Part shown: positions 1 through 13,552 of the stretch, in pieces
Layout of the letters: each line of letters begins with the position of its first letter
How positions within the stretch are numbered: the stretch's first letter is position 1
Origin: Parvularia atlantis
Taxonomy: Eukaryota; Opisthokonta; Rotosphaerida
DNA length: 28,072 bases
Direction: 5' to 3'
NCBI GenBank assembly: GCA_943704415.1
Contig: CALSCO010001097.1
Location: 1 to 28,072, forward strand
Notes under the pieces: generated by a model
Seen by the model: only the letters and a program-made list of their open reading frames with translations
What the model was told of the DNA's origin: nothing
Database searches by the model: none
Program-made: the position numbers and the translations under genes

Positions 1-58
1 GACGTGCACAGCGAGCGCGACGTGCGTGTGCCCGCGCCCGTGGCCTGCACGCTGGTGC

Positions 59-132
<74 letters not shown>

Positions 133-2325
133 ACACGCCAGATCGTGCGCGTGATCAAGCACTACGCCAAGGGCACCGACAAGGTCCCGCCCGACTACCC
201 GCAGCGGCTTCACCTCGCGCTTATGGCGTTCAAGTACCAGCGCGTGTTTGACCCGGTCAAGCGCGAGGTCGTGACGCTGCACCCGCTCGAGCGCCCGCTC
301 ATGCCCGAGGAGGAGTCGTACATCGGCCAGTGCGTCGCACATACTTGCCTGCACGCGCCAGGCTGGGCTCACGCCGCCGACACGCCCAGACACGTCGAGC
401 CGGCCATCGCCATCGAGCTCGCAGCCGGCAACCTCAACCCGTTCACGCTGCAGCCGATGGAGAACGCAGCGGGCCCCACACCCGTGCTGGACACGGCGCC
501 GCTGCGCACGCCACTCGGTGGGCGCAGGGCGATCGACATCGGGGGTGCGCGTGCTCGACGCTTTCGCCACCCTCGCTGATGGCGGCATGCAGCACGCCGG
601 TCGTCGCCCGCAGGCGTGCCCGACCGGAGCGCGCGGCCGATCAACACGTACTTCCAGCCGCGTAAGCCCGACACGTCTGACCTGCTGAGCATGTACGACG
701 AGGTCGACAGCTCTGCCGCTGCGTCCCCGGCGCCCGGGTCAGCAGCCGCAGCGTCCGCGGGCAGGCCTAAGCGCGAGTCTGCGCTGCGAGGGCTACGTGC
801 GTGCTGCGGGTGCCCTCGGTGCACATGCGCTGACGCGTGCGCTGTGCAGGCGACAGTGCTAGTGCGGCGAGCACGACGCCTGGGGCCACGAAGCTCGTCA
901 TTACGCCAAACGGGCTCAGCCGGAGCAGCAACAGCCCGCCGTCGCTCCTGTCGCTGCGGCCGGAGCAGCTGCTGATGAGCGACGTGAGTGAAGAGGACCG
1001 CGAGGTCTTTGAGCGCGCGGATCAGTTCCACGAGGACGACGTGGACGCGCTTAACGGCGCCGACGTCTGGGGCACCAACGACAGCGACACCGACAGCCTC
1101 GCGGGCGACACGACGCAGTTGGCCGTGCCCGAGACGCCCGAGAAGCCCTCGCGGCGCATCAGCAGCGGGCTGGACGACGTACGTTGCCGCGCCTACGCCT
1201 CTCCCACTTGCTGACGTTGCCGCGCACGCAGATCAAGTCGCGTCTCACGTTCAGCGAGGGCAGCGCCGTCGAGTCGCCACCGACAAGTCCGTCGCGCAAG
1301 CGCCGCGAACCGAGCGAGCCGACGCGCACATCGCCGCGCAAGAAGCTCGTCACCAGCGCACCAATCGTCTCGCCCGCGACCGCCAGCCTCGCCTCGGCCA
1401 AGCTGCCCGCGCGGACGCACCTCGTGCAGTCACTGCAGACCACGGTCACCGCCACGGTCACCGCCAAGCGCGAAGAGTCCAAGTACTTCACGACACCGTC
1501 GCGGACGCCGAGTGCGGTGCAGGCCGCAACACCGCCAAGCGCTTCGCAGGGCGCGGACGAGAGCGATGGCAGCCAGCGCAGCCCCGTGCTCCTCCCAGCC
1601 ACGTCGCTGCACCCGCATCAGTCGAGCCGCAGCCACAGCCTCAGCGCCTTTGCCGCCACGCCGACCTCGCCACGCAGGGGCAGCAAGACGACCTCGCCGA
1701 GCGGGCCACACATCGGGCAGCTGCTGCAGCGCAACAACGCGTCGGCCGACGCGGGCGACTGCGTGGACTCGCCTGTCGTTCGCGAGCTGGTGCGTGCGGG
1801 TGTGACTGCATGGGCCCCGCTCAACACGCGCGTGCGCGTGGCAATCGCAGATTGAGATGGGCTTCAGTCGCGACGAGAGTGTTTGGGCCGACCGCACCTC
1901 GCGGCACCGCGGCGTCGAGTACGCCGTTGAGCTGCTCGAGCGGCGCCGGAGCGAGCTCAGCGCCGTGCTGCTGACCCCGCCGCGGTCTGAGCTCAAAGGC
2001 GGCAGTGCAAACGAGACGGACGAAAACAGCCCCGAGTCAACGTCGTCGATGCCCGTGCAGGCCGCGGGCAAGCTCGGCGCACGTTGGAGCTCGGCGTTTG
2101 CGCACCGGCCGGGCAAGCCCGTGCGTGTGCCCCTCACATCGCGCACGTGTGACCGCTGACCGCCTCGCGCAGGTGGCGACAACGCCGTACAGCCTCAAAA
2201 GCGCACCCGCGACGTCGGCGCGCGCCGCCGGCAAAAAGCCCGCGATCAACAGACTGCAGACGACGCTGCTGGGCTTTGCCGCCGCCACGGCCGACGACGA
2301 CGAGCGCAGTACGCCCGTGGGCTGA
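1..2325 (+). CDS. EXO1: Exonuclease 1 (EXO1), 3' part of gene
   Basis: This is the C-terminal 618 codons of EXO1, the 5'-3' exonuclease and flap nuclease of mismatch repair and DNA-end resection; the catalytic N-terminus lies left of the window. Exons: 1-21, 142-329, 390-544, 614-796, 850-1178, 1232-1789, 1851-2120, 2173-2325. The first complete exon matches human EXO1 after its helix-hairpin-helix: IVRVIKHYAKG, then VPPDYPQRL, FKYQRVFDPVKREVV and SYIGQ. The next exon carries AIAIELAAGNLNPFT, like human ALQIALGNKDINTF. The rest is a Ser/Thr/Pro-rich, probably disordered tail, as in other EXO1 proteins. It contains SKYF (about 1478-1489), resembling an Mlh1-interacting MIP box, and QTTLLGFA near the end (2257-2280), resembling a PCNA-binding PIP box. 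Family assignment is firm; the two motif assignments are inference. Confidence 0.92.
22..141 (+). repeat. (TC)n/(AC)n microsatellite inside an EXO1 intron
   Basis: A TC run (about 58-80) passes directly into an AC run (81-136) within the intron spanning 22-141. The intron opens with GTGCGTGTG after the exon ending SERD and closes with GCCAG before IVRV. Joining the two exons restores the human-like order around NPDIVKVIKK. Reading the repeat as protein would give a run of alternating His and Thr, so it is not coding. Confidence 0.9.
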
Positions 2326-2361
2326 GCGAGCGGCCTCTGGCGTCTCTGTTTCTGCTACACT
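2326..2361. other. Convergent intergenic gap, EXO1 / helical protein
   Basis: Only 36 bp separate the EXO1 stop from the stop codon of the minus-strand gene. No AATAAA-like signal is visible, so the two 3' UTRs must overlap each other or the neighbouring coding sequence. Confidence 0.8.
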
Positions 2362-7787
<5,426 letters not shown>

Positions 7788-7890
7788 CGTCTCCGATTGG
7801 TGCAAACGGTCCCGCCAATCACTTTCTTCAGCGTCACGGCAGCGGATTGGTCTGATGGGCAGTGACGACACGCAGCGATCTGGCCAATCG
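7788..7890. promoter_or_regulatory. Divergent promoter GFUS/FIRRM with four CCAAT boxes
   Basis: Between the GFUS start (minus) and the first FIRRM codons (plus), CCAAT pentamers occur at 7796-7800 (reverse), 7815-7819 (forward), 7846-7850 (reverse) and 7884-7888 (forward). Their orientations alternate at 19, 31 and 38 bp. CCAAT boxes bind the conserved NF-Y/HAP trimer, and multiple copies are typical of shared promoters of dividing-cell genes. A TTCGCGCC E2F-like word follows near 7896. No TATA box is seen. Confidence 0.6.
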
Positions 7891-10800
7891 CAGCGCTTCG
7901 CGCCAGCGCCAGTTTTCGGGGAGTCGTGGCGCCACACGAGAACGGCGCCAGCCAGCAGCAGCAACGGACAAGCTCGTCGAGTGCTGCGCGCGTGTGCGCG
8001 CGGGCGGGCCGCCGCCGCACGTGACGACGGCCGTGGACGCGCTGCGGCGCGGCGTGGACGAGTTCGACAAGGCGCGCTCTCTTGCTGCTCGTCGCTCGCT
8101 CGTTGTCTGACGGAGGACGGCGCCGCAGACCGTTGACGCGGGCGACGGCGCCGCCGGGACGCGCCGCGCCGTGCAGGCGCTGCCGGGCCTCGTGACCGCG
8201 CTCGTGCTGTGTCGCGGCGCCGGCGGGCCGCCCGAGCTGCAGACCGTCGTCAAGCCGCTCAACGCCGCCGCGAGCCGCGTCCTCACGGCGCTCGCGGCGC
8301 AGCTCGAGGTGCCGCCCGATTGCCACCCGTTCATTGCTCATTACTCATGATCGCGCGATGACGAGCAGAAGGGCGTCGACGCCGCCCTCGCCACGCAGAT
8401 CGCCGCCGCGCTCATGCCGATGGCCGACTGCGCCGGCGGCGCCGACTTTGCCGTGATCAACCTGGTCTGGCGGTGCATCATGCGCGTGCTGGCGCTGCTC
8501 GCGGGCAAGGAGAACGTGGCCGGCGACGGCGTGGGCGCCGCCACAACCACCGGTGCCGACGACGCCGCCAAGATCGCCCTCGCCGACGACGTGCTCCGCG
8601 CCGTCTGCCGCGCCCTGCCCGACGCCATCCAGCGCCTCGACGCCGCCATCGACGCCCGCGCCGCCACTAAGGCGCTCGGCCTGCTGCGCTTCTTCCTCGC
8701 CCACACCGCCGCGCTGCTCAAGCTCGGCCTGCCCGTGCGCGAGCACGCCCGCGCCGACCTCGTCGCGGCCGTCGTCTGCGCCCGCGCGCGCCTCCCGCCC
8801 TGCCCGGCCACGCTCGCGCTCTTCACGGCCGACACCGAGGCGCTGCACAAGCAGGTCGCGATGGGGCTCGACTTTGTCGTCTCGGCGCTGCTCTCGACGC
8901 CGTGCCTCACGCCGCCGCAGCGGGCTCAGACAGTCATCGAGCTGCGCGACCTGGGAGCGTCCGGCGACGACGGCCTCGGGCGCGTGCAGCTCCTGCTCGT
9001 CATCTTGCACAACTGGCACAGCATGCGCCTCGGTGACACGCCCCAGCTGGCCGACACGGAGCTACGCTGCCTCGTCGCCGTGCACGACCTCGCCGCGCGC
9101 ATCGCCCCGGCCGCCTGGCTCCCGGCCTCGCCCGACCCGAGCGCCGCCGCCTCTGCGAGCGCTGCTGCTGCTGCCGCCACATCTGGGCCACGCGACACGC
9201 TGCACTGGCACGCCTGCACGACCCTCGCGACCTCGGCCATCGTCCTGCTCCCGCCAGCCGCGCTGCGCCAGTACCAGCAGCGACTGCTCATGGACACGCT
9301 CGGCGCGGCCGCACACTCGGCCTCGCTCGCCGCCGACACGCTGCTGCTGCTCTGCCGCTCGCTCGGGACGCGCAGTGTGCGCGACATGGCCGTGCTGCTG
9401 TTTGAGCTGGCCAACACGGTCGCGATGCTCGTCAGCGACGCCGCCGCCGTGCCCGGCTCGCTCAGCCGCGCGCGCGTGCGCCGCCCGTTCCTGCTCGGCG
9501 CCGTCGCCGCGCTCCTCGGCTCGCTGCCCGGGCCGGACGCGCGCCAGCTGCTCGAGCGGTGGGCGCAGGCTGTCGAGCAGGCGCCAATCCCGTCCGTCGC
9601 CGCAACCGCCGTCGCGCACCTGCTCCTGCTGCAGACGGCGTCGCCCGGGCGGCACGCGCCGAGCGACGTCGCCGCGCTGCTGGCCATGCTGCGCACCACG
9701 CACGAGCTCCTGCTGGCAAGGCAGGCGCCCGCCTGACACATTATACTCGCGCCGGCTGATCGCTGCGCCTCACTCACGCAGGCTCCTGCTCGACCTCGAG
9801 GGCCGCCCGGCCGAGGCCGCGCCGCTGTGCTGGGAGCTGGCGAGCCTGCCGATCGCGGGCGCGAGCGATGCGGCCCGCACGGCGCTGCTCGCGCAGGGGC
9901 GCCTCGTGGCCGTCGTGCGGCGGCTGCTGGCCGTGGGCCGTGCGCGTGCGTATGCTCACGCTGCTGCTCTGCTCTCTCGACGATACTGCTCACGCGCTGC
10001 GTCACGCAGAGCAACCGGCCGCGCTCGGCGCCTGGGCCGGGCCGTGGCTGGCGTGGCTCGCCAATATGCTGCCCGTTGTCGCACCCGAGGCGCACGACCT
10101 CGTCGCGCCAGTCCTGGCCTTTGCCAAGCAGCTCATGGGCACGCCTGGTGCGCCGCCTGCTCGCTCGCTCAGCAGCCGCTCGCGCCTGACGCGAGCGCAC
10201 AGCCACGCCCTCGCTGCGCATGCCCTTCAGCCGGCTCATCGCCGCCTTTGCCAACATGTCGCTGCCCGCGCACAAGCTCGCCGAGGTCGCGCCCACACTC
10301 GCCTCCGTCGTCGCCCTCGCCATGGCGCAGGCACGCGCGCAACCCACAGCGCTACTCGCTGCCACCTGACAATGCGCACGCGCAGCCGTTCTGGGCCGGG
10401 CGGGCCGACAGCATCCGCCAGTTTGTGCGCTTCGGCGAGCGCCACGCCTCCGAGCCCGCGCTGGTCGAGTCGGTGCTGCACCGCGGTCCGTGGCCTCGCA
10501 GCAGTCGATCGGATCTCACGGCTGTGCGCAGACTTCCACATGAGCGTCGTGAGCGTGATCCAGGGCGTGCCGTCCGAGCCGATGCCGGCCGGCGCGACGG
10601 GTGCGGCTTGCCGTTGGTCGCCGTCCCGCTCACGCCGCCGCGCAGAAGCCGACCTGTGGGACGCGCAGCCGCTGATGCCCGACGCCGCGACGCTCCTGCC
10701 GCTCAAGCGCGGCCGCCCTGCGACTGCAGCCACAAGCAAGCGCTCACGCGTGGACGAGCTCGGCGCGTGGGTGCGCACTGTGAGCGAGATCGAGACGGCG

Positions 10801-10902
10801 CTGGCGCAGGACGATGTCGGCGACGCAGCGGGCCTGCGCGGCCTCGAGGGCGTACTGGCGCGCGCGCTCAAGCGGGTGCGCACGCGTCTCGCCGCCGCAT
10901 AG
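7855..10902 (+). CDS. FIRRM: FIRRM/C1orf112-like recombination regulator
   Basis: FIRRM pairs with the AAA ATPase FIGNL1 to remove RAD51 filaments. Exons: about 7855-8071 (5' structure unresolved), 8129-8308, 8369-9720, 9782-9939, 10010-10147, 10203-10330, 10386-10485, 10532-10600, 10646-10902; at least 733 aa. Similarity to human C1orf112 is recognisable as helix patterns in the same order: ATKALGLLRFFLAHTAALL against LFQKTLKLCRFFANSLLHY, RLPPCPATLALF followed by GLDFVVSALLS against KFPPSLYATRIS and TLDPLISQLL, and the C-terminal FVRFGERHASEPALVE. An Ala-rich insert lies near 9140-9190 and a basic RGRPATAATSKRSR nuclear signal near 10710-10750. Three introns begin with GC (8072, 9721, 10331). 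The exact start is uncertain: ATG 7855 is in another frame, so a small upstream intron is likely. The family call is probable, not certain. Confidence 0.65.
8072..8128 (+). other. GC-AG intron 1 in FIRRM
   Basis: The exon ends GAGTTCGACAAG and the intron begins GCGCGCTCTC, contains a CTGAC branch-like word, and ends GCCGCAG. Splicing in phase 0 joins DEFDK to TVDAGDG. The unspliced frame stops at 8108-8110. Confidence 0.75.
9721..9781 (+). other. GC-AG intron 3 in FIRRM
   Basis: The long exon ends CTGCTGGCAAG; the intron begins GCAGGCGCCC, contains CTGAT and CTCAC, and ends ACGCAG. Phase 2 joining gives HELLLA then RLLLDLEGRPAEAAP. The unspliced frame stops at 9734-9736. Confidence 0.8.
10331..10385 (+). 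other. GC-AG intron 6 in FIRRM
   Basis: The exon ends ATGGCGCAG; the intron begins GCACGCGCGC, carries CTGAC, and ends GCGCAG. It joins VVALAMAQ to PFWAGRADSIRQF in phase 0; no GT donor in that phase is nearby. Confidence 0.8.
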
Positions 10903-10946
10903 AGAGGGCAGCGCGCGGCATGACGGGTGTGGCTGTACAAACCGAA
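10903..10946. other. Convergent gap FIRRM / PROPPIN
   Basis: The two stop codons are 44 bp apart and no canonical polyadenylation signal is visible. Transcripts from the two strands must overlap at their 3' ends. Confidence 0.8.
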
Positions 10947-12296
10947 TCAGCTCACGGGGCGACTAGGCTGTGGCTCGCTCCGAGGAGACACCCCGCTCGC
11001 GGCCTGCAGCAGCCTGCGCGCCGCCGCCGTTTGTGCCGTCAGCGTCTCACCAGCACGCGCGCGCACACGCGCCGACGCACGAGAACTTTTGCCGAAATAC
11101 ACCCTCGCCGCCGGCCTTCTCGTCAAAGCTGTACTCGTAGAGCACGCCCGAGGACGTCGCGACCTGCAGGATGCGCGCGGCGCTGCAGCGCAGGGCGTGA
11201 GCCGATCAGCCCCGCACGCAGAGGCAGCAGACGCACGGGTGCACGGCGCAGACGCTAACCGAGCCGATCTCGGGCACGCGCGCAAAGGCAAAGTTGCGCG
11301 TCGGCTCGAGCAGGTCCGCCACGGCCGTCGGGAGGTAGCTCACGGGCACGTAGGCGTACGCAGCACTGGCCCACCCGACCAGCCCATCGACCAGCGTCGG
11401 CGGTGCGGCGTTGGGCGGCGGCGGGGGCGGCGGCGATGCGTCCAGCCGGAAAACGTGCACTGTCTCGGACGTGGACGAGACGGCCAGGAACCGCCCGTCA
11501 GCCGAGAACGAGATGCCCGTGATCGTTGCGGGGTATGTCCCGCGGCGGAAGAAGAAGACGCGTTGGCCCGTCTGCACGTTGATGACGCGGATGAGTGTGC
11601 CCTGCGTGACTGCTCAGCCACGTGCCGCACGCACAGAGCGACGCGCACCTTGTCGGACGCCGTCGCGATGAGGTCGCCCTGCGGGCTGAAGGCGATGCAC
11701 TCGATCGGCCCGAGGTGCGCCGCGATCGCCTTGAGCTGCTTGGCCGCCTCGACTGCGCGCGCGCACACTCGCGTCAGCATGGCAGGCGCACACGCGTTGC
11801 AGCGTGCGCCGCACGGTCGTGCACGACGACCTCGCCGTCCGTCCTGGACGGGTACGCAAGCAGGCACGGCGTCGAGCTCGGCGTGAGCGCGCACAGCCCT
11901 GCGCAGCCGTCAGCAAAGGGAGCGTCACAGGCGAGCGGCACACGAACCGCTCGGGTTGCTGGCCGTCTCAATGCTCTCGGCCAGCTTCATGTTGGCAATG
12001 TCAAACACGTCGATTCGGTCGACGAGCACGACGACGACGCGCTTGCGGTTGAGCTTGACGCTGAGCACGGGCCTGGGGAACTTGAGCTCGCACAGAGTCG
12101 TCTTGCGCTTGGTGTTGACGAGCCGCAGCCAGTGCGGCGAGAACGCGGGCTTGTCGAGCACGCGCGGCGCGGCACCGGCGGGCAGATGGACGCCGCCGAC
12201 GAGCGCGACGAGCGCGGCGGACGAGAAGAGCATCTCGACGACGCCGATGCCGCCGCTCTCTGTTCGTGCGCGCGCGCGATGTCAGAAGGCGGCACC

Positions 12297-12327
<31 letters not shown>

Positions 12328-12634
12328 TCAGCGGCAGCCCACCCTCGCGGTACAGCTCCTCGAACGGCACGGCCGAGAACAGCGCGAAGCCGGTCGACGT
12401 GCCGACGCAGAGGCGGCTGCGTGACATGTGTGGGCGGTGACGTCGATCAGTCGCGGCCGATGCGGTGAACGCACGCGCCACGCGCCTGCTGTCCTGGCTG
12501 AACGCGACGTACTGCAGCGTGCCCATCGCGCCCACGCCCACGGCCGTGCGCGGCGCCGTCGCCGCGGCCGCGCCGGCCGGTGTCACGCCGGATGCGGCGC
12601 TGGCGGCGTTGGCGGCGATCAGGCCGGCGCGCAT
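10947..12634 (-). CDS. PROPPIN WD-repeat protein, Atg18/WIPI type
   Basis: This is a seven-bladed propeller that binds PI3P and PI(3,5)P2 and acts in autophagosome formation or endosome-vacuole membranes. Exons (418 aa): 12634-12486, 12416-12343, 12259-11948, 11898-11815, 11752-11649, 11601-11237, 11182-11081, 11013-10947. The lipid-binding FRRG motif is intact (11539-11550, in VFFFRRGTYPATITG). Family-typical segments appear in order: LQYVAFSQD, LCVGTSTGFALFS, IGVVEMLFSSAALVALVG, LCELKFPRPVLSVKLNRKR, SNPSGLCALTP, ISFSADGRFLAVSS and TSSGVLYEYSFDE. SNPSGLCAL and FRRG place it nearer WIPI1/2 than WIPI3/4, though I would not name the exact orthologue. Start ATG 12634 is the first in frame; an upstream 5' UTR intron ending near 12635 is possible. 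The first intron begins with GC. Confidence 0.92.
11183..11236 (-). other. GT-AG intron in the PROPPIN last blade
   Basis: Phase 2 joining of CAVHP to ARILQVATSSG restores a normal last propeller blade. The unspliced frame stops about 15 codons after the donor. The sequence shows the typical layout here: donor GTGCGT, CTGAT/CTCAC words, acceptor CTGCAG. Confidence 0.7.
12260..12342 (-). repeat. (ACG)n trinucleotide repeat inside a PROPPIN intron
   Basis: About ten ACG units (12296-12327) sit in the intron joining YRE to ESGGIGVVEMLF. Unspliced, the minus strand would read as a run of valines that mimics a membrane segment. The splice join restores the WIPI-like order GIGVVEMLFSSAALVA, so the repeat is intronic. 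Confidence 0.88.
12417..12485 (-). other. GC-AG intron 1 in PROPPIN
   Basis: The exon ends CAGGACAGCAG; the intron starts GCGCGTGGCG and ends GTCACGCAG. Only this donor gives phase 2, joining VAFSQDS to SRLCVGTSTGF as in WIPI proteins (FNQD...LAVGSKSG). GT dinucleotides just downstream are in the wrong phase. Confidence 0.8.
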
Positions 12635-12889
12635 CCTGCGTGTCTCCGATCAGTTCCATGATCGATGCAGCACGAGCAGCACAGATGCGCAAGCAGCAGC
12701 AGACGCGCAAGCAGCAGAGATGCGCAAGCGCGAGAGACAGCCGACCCACTGAGCGACGGAACGCAGCGATACATCAGCGACTGCGTACGCATGCGCTACA
12801 ATTCGCAGCACAAACGTCACCCATGTGCGAAACATGAGCACAGGCGAACAGACTAAGAAGTTTGCACGGCTCGCAGAGAGGCAACAGAC
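12635..12889. promoter_or_regulatory. Divergent promoter PROPPIN / NDUFS6
   Basis: This 255-bp spacer separates the two start codons. It contains three imperfect tandem 17-18 bp units beginning AGAYGCGCAAGC (12683-12734), a palindromic word near 12786-12797 (TACGCATGCGCT, similar to the NRF-1 consensus), and one copy of the GAAACATGAG motif (12828-12843) that is repeated in the 16.4-kb promoter. Part of the left end may be 5' UTR or a 5' UTR intron of the PROPPIN gene. Confidence 0.6.
12683..12734. repeat. Three imperfect 17-18 bp tandem repeats
   Basis: Units start at 12683, 12701 and 12718. Each reads AGA(T/C)GCGCAAGC followed by AGCAG-like sequence, with the third unit more diverged. They lie on the PROPPIN side of the shared promoter, probably in transcribed 5' leader sequence. 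Confidence 0.7.
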
Positions 12890-13473
12890 ATGGCGTCGCG
12901 CGTCGCGATGCGGCGCCTCGCAACCAAAGCGGCGCCGGCCAAGTCGACGGCGGTCGCGGTCAAGACGCCGGCGGCGGTGGCCGGCGCGGCGCCGCCCGGC
13001 TCGATGGCGCTCGCGTCGGCGGCGCTGCCCAAGGAGGCCGCTGCCAAGTGGAGCGACCATCAGGTGCGGCGACGATTCGTGAAGGAGAGAGAGAGAGAGC
13101 GCGCTGATCGCGCGGCGGCGGCGTGCGGCAGGCCGTGCGCGAGCAGCAGATGCGCGGCGTGCGCTTCGTCGCGGCCGATCTGGCCGCGCAGCCGCTGCCG
13201 ACGCCCGCGATCGACCTGATTTCGCAGGTCAAGATCATCGAGCTGCACAGCCGCGAGGCCGTGTGCGACGGCGGTGCGCATCCCACGTGGCCATCGCCCC
13301 GGCCTCTCTGACCCGGCGTCGCAGGCGGCGGCCCGCTCGGCCACCCGCGCGTCTACATCAACCTCGACCACGGCACGGGCGTGTGCACCTACTGCGGCCT
13401 GCGCTTCCGCCAGACGCACGACCACGACGCCGTCGACCACCACGGCCTGCACCACGCCGTTGCCAAGCACTGA
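12890..13473 (+). CDS. NDUFS6: NADH dehydrogenase iron-sulfur protein 6 (complex I 13 kDa)
   Basis: NDUFS6 is a zinc-binding accessory subunit of mitochondrial complex I, needed in the late steps of N-module assembly. Exons 12890-13063, 13132-13273 and 13325-13473 give 154 aa. The N-terminus ([20 protein letters not shown]) is basic and Ala/Ser-rich, as expected for a mitochondrial presequence. The zinc domain is clear: [18 protein letters not shown], then [10 protein letters not shown]; the metal ligands are the first Cys, the His of GHP and the CxxC pair. Human NDUFS6 ends shortly after GLQFRQ with three His. Here a longer His/Asp-rich extension follows ([19 protein letters not shown]). Both introns are GT-AG; the first holds a GA run (13085-13099). 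The start ATG is the only one upstream of the presequence. Confidence 0.95.
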
Positions 13474-13552
13474 AGTCTGTGCTCCCCGGGAGCCTCGCCG
13501 TCTGCTCGGACAGAACGTATCACAAGAGGGAACAAAAACATCGCGCGCCCCG
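13474..13552. other. Convergent gap NDUFS6 / kinase with short palindrome
   Basis: The 79-bp spacer between the two stop codons carries a 13-bp near-perfect inverted repeat, GCTCCC-C-GGGAGC, at 13481-13493, followed by an A-rich stretch near 13528-13540. No AATAAA is present. The palindrome could help separate the two converging transcripts, but this is only a suggestion. Confidence 0.55.

Noticed and set aside
79-137. Poly His-Thr peptide at the left edge
   Set aside because: It is the AC microsatellite of an EXO1 intron read as protein.
8926-10365. A 479-codon open frame on the minus strand opposite FIRRM
   Set aside because: It lies antisense to well-supported exons, is low-complexity Ser/Arg/Ala, and resembles no family; codon bias of the sense gene explains it.
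8553-11258. A 901-codon open frame on the plus strand across FIRRM and part of PROPPIN
   Set aside because: It runs in a different frame from the homologous exons for most of its length and is rich in Arg/Ser/Ala/Pro, as expected from a shadow frame of GC-rich coding DNA. Only short pieces of it coincide with true exons.
12287-12342. Poly-valine stretch that looks like a membrane helix in the PROPPIN frame
   Set aside because: It is the translation of an ACG repeat in an intron; splicing around it restores the WIPI-like sequence. PROPPINs have no transmembrane segment.
12683-12734. Tandem 17-18 bp units considered as a CRISPR-like array
   Set aside because: The units are directly adjacent without spacers, few in number, and lie in a eukaryotic promoter region.
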